DNA of 64,000 nt from Gigaspora margarita (taxonomy: Eukaryota > Glomeromycota > Glomeromycetes > Diversisporales > Gigasporaceae). Shown here one piece after another: positions 58,375-64,000 of this stretch. Within the stretch, counting starts at the first letter, position 1; each line of letters opens with the position of its first letter. The notes under the pieces were generated by a model that saw only the letters and a list, made by a program, of their open reading frames with translations, did not search any database and had not been told where the DNA came from. The position numbers and the translations under genes are program-made. The stretch covers positions 65,354-129,353 of the forward strand of contig WTPW01000448.1 in NCBI GenBank assembly GCA_009809945.1. Direction: 5' to 3'.

Positions 58375-59452
58375 AATATATACAAAAAACCTTTGTTGTA
58401 TACTCAAACTAAATTTTTTAAAATGTTTGTCTATTTGTATACAAAAATGAGCTTTTTGATAGCAAATTTGCTTGATCTTTGATATATACTTAATTAATAT
58501 TATTAAAAAAAGATTGGTGTACAATTAATAATTATATTGAATTGGTATATTGTACAGTATATAAGAAAGTTATACTAATTTCTCCACCAATTTTTGTTAT
58601 TGGCCAATCAGAATGCAAGATCTGGTATAATGTAATAATTAAAATAACAATTGTTTTTTTTGAAAAGTTACACTTATTATTAAACTTTGCCTAAGAAATC
58701 ATTTTTTGTATACTAATAAAAAAATTCTTTGCAAAATTTTAGTACTGTATAATATTATCTACTAACTTTAATCCTAACCCTAACAAATATAACATGGGAG
58801 GTCAAAAGTAAAAACCACCAAATTTTTTTCTAAGTAAATTTTTTTCAGACTTTAAAATAAAATATCTTAACAGCCATTAAACCAAACTTGATAAAAAATT
58901 TTTTATTTTAATTCTATATAGTTATAGAATTAAAATAAAAAAAATTTATTAGGTTTGGATTAATAGTTGTCAAGATATTTTAATTAAAATTTTTAAAAAA
59001 ACTTACTAAAAACAAATTCAGTGGTTTCTACTTTTGACCTCCCACATATTTTATTTAGAAGGTAATATATAAATTAGTATAGATAATTCTGGGCAGTTAG
59101 ACAATAGGAAAAAATTAGTAAATTCTATAAAAAATATATATTCTGAAAAGTTTTGAATAAAAATGAATAAATGTAAATTACAAGCAAGGTCAGAATAAAA
59201 CTTTGAGAAAATATCCAATAATTCCAAAAAGAAACTTAAATATTTAAATCTTTATTGTACATTAGCTTAATAATAAATTTTGCTTTATTGTACACTTTAT
59301 TAAAGTATAAAAAACTTATATTAAACTTATGTCGTATATTAAATATACAGCTTTAAGCCAATGTACACTTCCATAATAAAATTTTTTGTACACCTATATA
59401 AGATTTGAAGATGAAGGTTTATATATATAACATATCAGTATTTAGAGGTCCT
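58375..59452. mobile_element. AGGACCCCTGAATA element, copy B, 1078 bp
   Basis: Ends AGGACCCCTGAATATATACA and, from the right, AGGACCTCTAAATACTGATA. An exact 8-bp duplication ATATATAG flanks it at 58367-58374 and 59453-59460, though the flank is itself AT-repetitive. It encloses the MITE at 58796-59043 and a copy of the CCAATCAGA...CCTAACCCTAA module. Confidence 0.75.
58796..59043. mobile_element. MITE, 248 bp, ends GGGAGGTCAAAAGTA
   Basis: Left end GGGAGGTCAAAAGTAAAAAC, right end in reverse complement GGGAGGTCAAAAGTAGAAAC, both followed by CACC/CACT. ACAT occurs on both sides (58792-58795 and 59044-59047), a possible 4-bp duplication. Its inner part is a palindrome like those in the 32.6-34.2 kb element (TTAATTCTATA...TATAGAATTAA). 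Confidence 0.8.
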
Positions 59453-59459
59453 ATATATA

Positions 59460-59825
59460 GTAAACAAATATCTTATACATATCGGGTATATGTTTCTATA
59501 AATTTTTAATTATTATTAGAGCATTAGTTCATGGTAACCTGTTGTCCACAATTGACCAATATCGAGCACATGATTTATGTGATCAATTTTTATTGGCTAA
59601 TTATATCATTTAATAAAATTAAGAGCAATAAATCCCAATTTAGATCTAATCAAAATAATATAGTAATATTGATCACACAATTTTAATTTATTATTACTCA
59701 AATCAATTACATTATAAGAAAAAAACTATATATATAAAAAAAAATATTGCGATGAACAACATAACTATAAAAAAAAACTAATACCATGACTAGAGATAGA
59801 ACCTCAAGAATTTTTTCAATCCAGA
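59460..59825. other. No gene seen
   Basis: AT-rich sequence with no assignable structure. Confidence 0.4.
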
Positions 59826-59829
59826 TATA

Positions 59830-60518
59830 AGTAGAATTAAAAAAGATGAATCCGGATTAATCCTATTTAAATCTGGATATAAATATATTCAGATTAATAA
59901 CATACATCCGGATTGATAAATATATCAGGATTGCATATTATATCCAGATATAATATATAATCCAGATTATATATTATATCCGGATTATATATCATATCCG
60001 GATTATATATTATATCCGGATTATATTATATCCAAATATATTTGTTCAAAAAACTGAATTCGGATTTAGTTAAAATTCAGATTCATCTGGATATAAATAT
60101 AAATCTGGATTCATATACTACCTCTAGGTGCATGCGCGTTTTAAAATAACGTACAGGAGCCCAAAATAAAGTGCAGGGGGGTGTTATTACGCGTACATAC
60201 CTCTACTACATATACATAATTTACTAATTATATATTACTTATTTGCTACTATACATATTCTATTTTGATATGGTATATAATCCGGATTATATATTATATT
60301 CAAATTGCATATTATATCCAGATATAATATATATTCCGGATATAATATATAATCCAGATTATATATTATATCTGGATTATATATTATATCTGGATTATAT
60401 ATTATATCTGGATTATATTATATCTGAATATATTTTGTTCAAAAAATTGAATCCAGATTTAGTTAAAATTTGGATTCATCTGGATATAAATATAAATCCG
60501 AATTTATGTACTACCTCT
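59830..60518. repeat. Two related arrays of TCCGGATTATATATTATA
   Basis: Array one at about 59930-60115 and array two at about 60268-60518 share units TCCGGATTATATATTATA and, after them, the same ordered tail (TTTGTTCAAAAAA, GATTTAGTTAAAATT, CATCTGGATATAAATATAAAT, TACTACCTCTA). This is a segmental duplication of an array-bearing element. The TACCTCTA ends and GGATATA content resemble the hAT MITE at 35700. Confidence 0.75.
60126..60206. repeat. Short palindromic segment between the arrays
   Basis: TAGGTGCATGCGCGTTTTAA, then AATAACG, is roughly mirrored by GTGTTATTACGCGTACATAC then CTCTA. It could be a very small MITE of about 80 bp. No reliable duplication. Confidence 0.4.
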
Positions 60519-60539
60519 AACTATAACAAACACATAACT

Positions 60540-62000
60540 ATATATATATAAGTTATAAAAAAAATTTACGACAAAAAATATAACTATATATAAAAAATTA
60601 TAATATTGTAACAATTCAAGAAAATGAAGATAATATAGAGCTTTGAAAAGGATATTAGCCAATTCTCCTTCTAATTCAAGATTATTACAACCAAGATTCA
60701 AAATCTTTAAGAATGATAGTACCAAACTGACAAAAGTCTAGAATCTTCAAATTTCAGAATTTCTAAAAACAACAACGAAGGCCCAAAATTTTTATACTTC
60801 AAAACAATGGCACCAAAATGATAAAAGCCCAAAAATTTCTTAAGCAACAGTACCAATAACAAAAGTCTAGTTTTCTAATAAAGCAAACCTAAAAAAAATA
60901 AAAGAGTTTGTTCAAAGAAAAAAAAAACAAAAAAAAACAAAAATATAAAACAATAACATATCTCAAAAGAACTATAGTACCAAATAATAAAAGCCCAGAA
61001 TCTCTATATGCCTTAAACAATAGTATCAAATGATGAAAGCCAGAACTATCATAATTTTTATCCAAAAAAAAAAGTGATAGTTCAAAGAAAAAAAATCTAA
61101 ACAAAAAAAAAAAACAAAACAAAAAAAAACCAAACAAAAAAAAAGCAAAAAAAAAAAACCAACAATGAAAAAATATCTCAAAAGATCTGGTTTAAAATTC
61201 ACCTTCCAGGAGGCAAACCTACAAAAAGTAATATTATTAGTTTAAAGAAAAAAAAACTCTATTTATTTTACAAAATCCTGGGTTTAATTGCCAAAACAAA
61301 CATGATTCACAACAGTTCTAGGGTTCTAATTCAAGGCTTCAACAATAGTTCCAATAATGATTTTACTCCAATGACAGTCTAGTAATAGTTCTAGTAATAA
61401 CTCCAATAACAAACCCCTTAAAAAGAAGGAAAAAAAATGCTATTTAATCAAAAATAAAAAAAAAACAAGTGCAAAAAAAAAACAAGCAAAAAAAACAATG
61501 ATTGTCAAAAGGATAATTATTGTTTATATATGACTGCTAATCTTAAAAATAATTGGCTAATCATATAGGATCACTATGGAAATGGGTTGCCATCTAAAAT
61601 TTTTCTAAAAAAATAATTTAATAAAAAAAAACATAGTAATAATTAAAATAAATTATTTAAAAATGATAATTAAAAAATAAAAATTAAAAAGTAAAATTTT
61701 AAAAAAAATAAATAAATAAAAGCAATAATTAAAAAAATAATTTAAAAAAAAAATTAATAATAAATAAAAAAATAAAAACATTAAGTTAAAAATCTGTTAA
61801 GAAAAATATTAAGTTAAAAAAATAATAAAACAGCAAGTTAAAAAATATTAAATTAAAAAAAATATTAAAAAAATTTAATTTTAGGTTAAACAAAAAATTT
61901 AATAATATAAATAATTTAATTTAAAAAAGAAAAAAAAGATAATTAATAGTAAGTATTGTACATATGTAAATAAATAAAAAATAAATAAAAACCATTAAGG
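60540..62000. repeat. Degenerate repeat and A-rich low complexity
   Basis: From about 60700 to 61420 units such as AATAGTACCAAATAATAAAA then GCCCAGAATCT recur with heavy divergence, with poly-A interruptions. From 61600 to 61990 the sequence is simple A-rich AATTAAAAA text. Phe-rich frames (60889-61137) reflect poly-A on the opposite strand. Confidence 0.6.
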
Positions 62001-62755
62001 GAAGTGCAGTAAATTATGTAATTTTCTAGGGGGTCACCATCTATTACATCCTATATATATATAGTATAAATAGCCAATAATATTGAAGTAAAATTAATTT
62101 TTAGTATTGCAGATAGTTGCTACATAGTAAAATCCAAATTTTACTATATCAATTGATAATTATCGATTAAGTAAACTTATTTGGAAGACCAAAATACACA
62201 TACTCTAAAATTTTTATTAAAATTAAAGAATTTTTTATTATTTAATTCGTGATCCATATGCCAAACAGTAAAAATCTATAGTAATACAAGAGGGGTGGGG
62301 TGCTACCAGTGCCCCTGTTGTGTTAATTTCGTTAATTTTTATTGTCGATCAATAGTATCTTTAAGTCATGTGTTCTTAATTTTTGAAACAAATTTCTATC
62401 AATTCTATCAGATAGTTGTTAATTTTGGAGGTGGATAGGAAAAAAAAACGATCATAAACTTTAAAAGTAACAGATGCTATAATAGAGTTGGCTAGTTAAA
62501 TATGGCTAATCAAGGTCAGGTTCATATAATAACATGAGCACTTTTCAACTCCACATTAGTGTAATTTCAAATTATGGTCTGAATTATAATTCAGACCAAA
62601 ATTCGAAATTACACTTTCCTGCACTAATTTTAACTAGGTAAAATTACTGGGTATACGAATTTAAACTGACTAATAAATTGCAAAAATGATTATATATTGG
62701 TCATATTTATAACTTCCAGAAAAAAAAAAAATCAACAAAAAATAAATACAAATTA
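62000..62755. other. No gene; one strong hairpin
   Basis: Only the palindrome at 62558-62615 stands out; no coding homology is visible. Confidence 0.5.
62558..62615. repeat. 58-bp hairpin
   Basis: AGTGTAATTTC, ATTATGGTCTGAATT and their complements face each other with about one mismatch region and a centre at TATA. It could be the core of a small foldback element or a hairpin RNA if transcribed; no evidence for transcription is visible. Confidence 0.85.
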
Positions 62756-62759
62756 CCAG

Positions 62760-64000
62760 ATTTGTTATCATGCTACATTCTGTTCATTTTAAATTCCATA
62801 CTAAATATTATGCTACGCTCCACACTATTATGATGCCCATACTATCTATTGTGCTACTATTTTGTATGTCCCGAACTATCATGATTCTTCTATTATGCTA
62901 CGTTTATTATCACGCGAATTGGTAGTACTATATTGGAAAAAAAACATACTACCATGCTATTAACTATAAAAAAAAAAAAAAAAAAAAAAAGCATCTACTA
63001 TCGTACATTTGTTATCATGCTACATTCTGTTCATTATAAAGGAAAAAAAGAAACATTAGTACTATATAAATATGTTGATATAAAAAAATATTACCGTGTT
63101 ACTAACGTCCCGAACTTTATGCTTCTACTATCATGCTACGTTTGTTATTGCACTATATTCTGTTCAAATAAAAAAGAAACATTAGTACCGTATATATAAA
63201 AAAATACTACTGTGCTACTATCTTGCTACATCTCAAACTATTATGCTTCTATTGTATGTTCGTTGTCATGCTATGTTCTGTTTAAAGAAAAAAGAGACAT
63301 TCATACTGTATTTAAAAACAAAAAAAAATTTACCATCATGCTACTAACTATTCTGTAACGTCCTAACTATTATGTTTCTACTATTATGCTACGTTCATTA
63401 TCGTGCAAACTTTAATACTGTATTAAAAAAAAATTACCACCATGCTACTAACTATCCTGTAACGTCCCAAACTATTATGTTTCTACTATTATGCTATATT
63501 CATTATCGTGCAAACCTTAATACTGTATTAAAAAAAAAATACTACAATGCTACTAACTATCTTGCTACATCCCAAACTATCATACATTTACTTTTGTATG
63601 TTCATTATTGCACTACTGTGCTACTAACTATCTTGCTACATTCTGAACTACCATGCTTCTACTATTGTACATCTGTTATCATGTTACGTTCCATTCTAAA
63701 GAAAAAAAAGAAACATAATACTATACATATATACATATAATATATATTACTGTGCTACTAATGTCCTGAATTATTATGCTTTTACTATCATATTATGTTC
63801 ATTATCACACTATATTCTGTTCTAAAGAAAAAAAAGAAACATTAGTATTGTATAAGAAAAAAATAAAAAATTACTACTGTGCTATTATCTATCATGTAAA
63901 ATGTTAATACTATATTAAAAAAAATACTACCATCTACTAACTATCTTGCTACATCCCCAACTATTATGCTTTTACTTTTATTTGTTCATTATCTGTATCT
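62760..64000 (+). repeat. Degenerate satellite-like array, unit about 105-110 bp
   Basis: Units contain CTACTATTATGCTACGTTCA, TTATCGTGC, a poly-A stretch, CCATGCTACTAACTATC and CCCAAACTATTATG. Two neighbouring units starting near 63373 and 63478 give a 105-bp period. The array runs off the window end. Frames across it, including 122 codons at 63372-63740, are repeat translations. Confidence 0.8.

Noticed and set aside
58156..58524. 122-codon Tyr/Ile-rich frame on the minus strand
   Set aside because: It translates TATATA-type low-complexity DNA and the tip of an AGGACCCC element; no domain is visible.
63372..63740. 122-codon frame on the plus strand
   Set aside because: It repeats FLLLCY(V/I)HYRAN-type text because it reads through the 105-bp satellite units.

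Overview
The window looks like AT-rich, intergenic, transposon-dominated nuclear DNA from a eukaryote. I see no host gene that I can defend. The only coding homology is to four transposase or recombinase families, all broken: a BED-finger hAT transposase, a second hAT of the DUF659 type, a Helitron Rep/helicase, and a Crypton-type (DUF3504) tyrosine recombinase. They carry short 64-83 bp introns. This combination in strongly AT-rich DNA would fit an arbuscular mycorrhizal fungus (Glomeromycotina), but that is an inference from the element mix, not from a marker gene.

Layout. 1-1.5 kb: diverged GC-richer repeat units. 2.1-5.9 kb: two non-autonomous hAT elements with exact 8-bp target-site duplications (TSDs), plus a tRNA-like relic. 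8-9.8 kb: a PIF/Harbinger-like MITE, a possible LTR-retroelement relic and a foldback MITE. 11.0-14.6 kb: a hAT shell holding a MITE and a nearly complete hAT transposase gene. 16.4-21.5 kb: small hAT elements, a non-autonomous Helitron with textbook ends and a pogo-like MITE. 23.0-26.0 kb: three-level nest of a foldback element, a tRNA-headed retroposon and a hAT element. 26-38 kb: more MITEs, foldbacks and a degenerate minisatellite. 38.1-43.6 kb: a tRNA-derived SINE and the degraded Helitron gene. 46.4-48.9 kb: the tyrosine-recombinase gene between 29-bp perfect inverted repeats, beside a 114-bp palindrome. 51.3-52.5 kb: a second copy of the tRNA-headed retroposon, with an 18-bp perfect TSD. 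52.6-54.5 kb: the decayed DUF659 hAT. 55.4-59.5 kb: nested hAT-like elements and a 452-bp foldback. 59.8-64 kb: tandem arrays.

The non-autonomous elements probably depended on transposases like those seen here. One link is direct: the hAT at 11.8-14.4 kb and the fragment at 4.9-5.2 kb share terminal sequence. The most unusual items are the inverted-repeat-flanked tyrosine recombinase and the approximately 1.1-kb tRNA-headed retroposon family. Coordinates of element ends were read by eye from terminal inverted repeats (TIRs) and duplications. No database comparison was possible.
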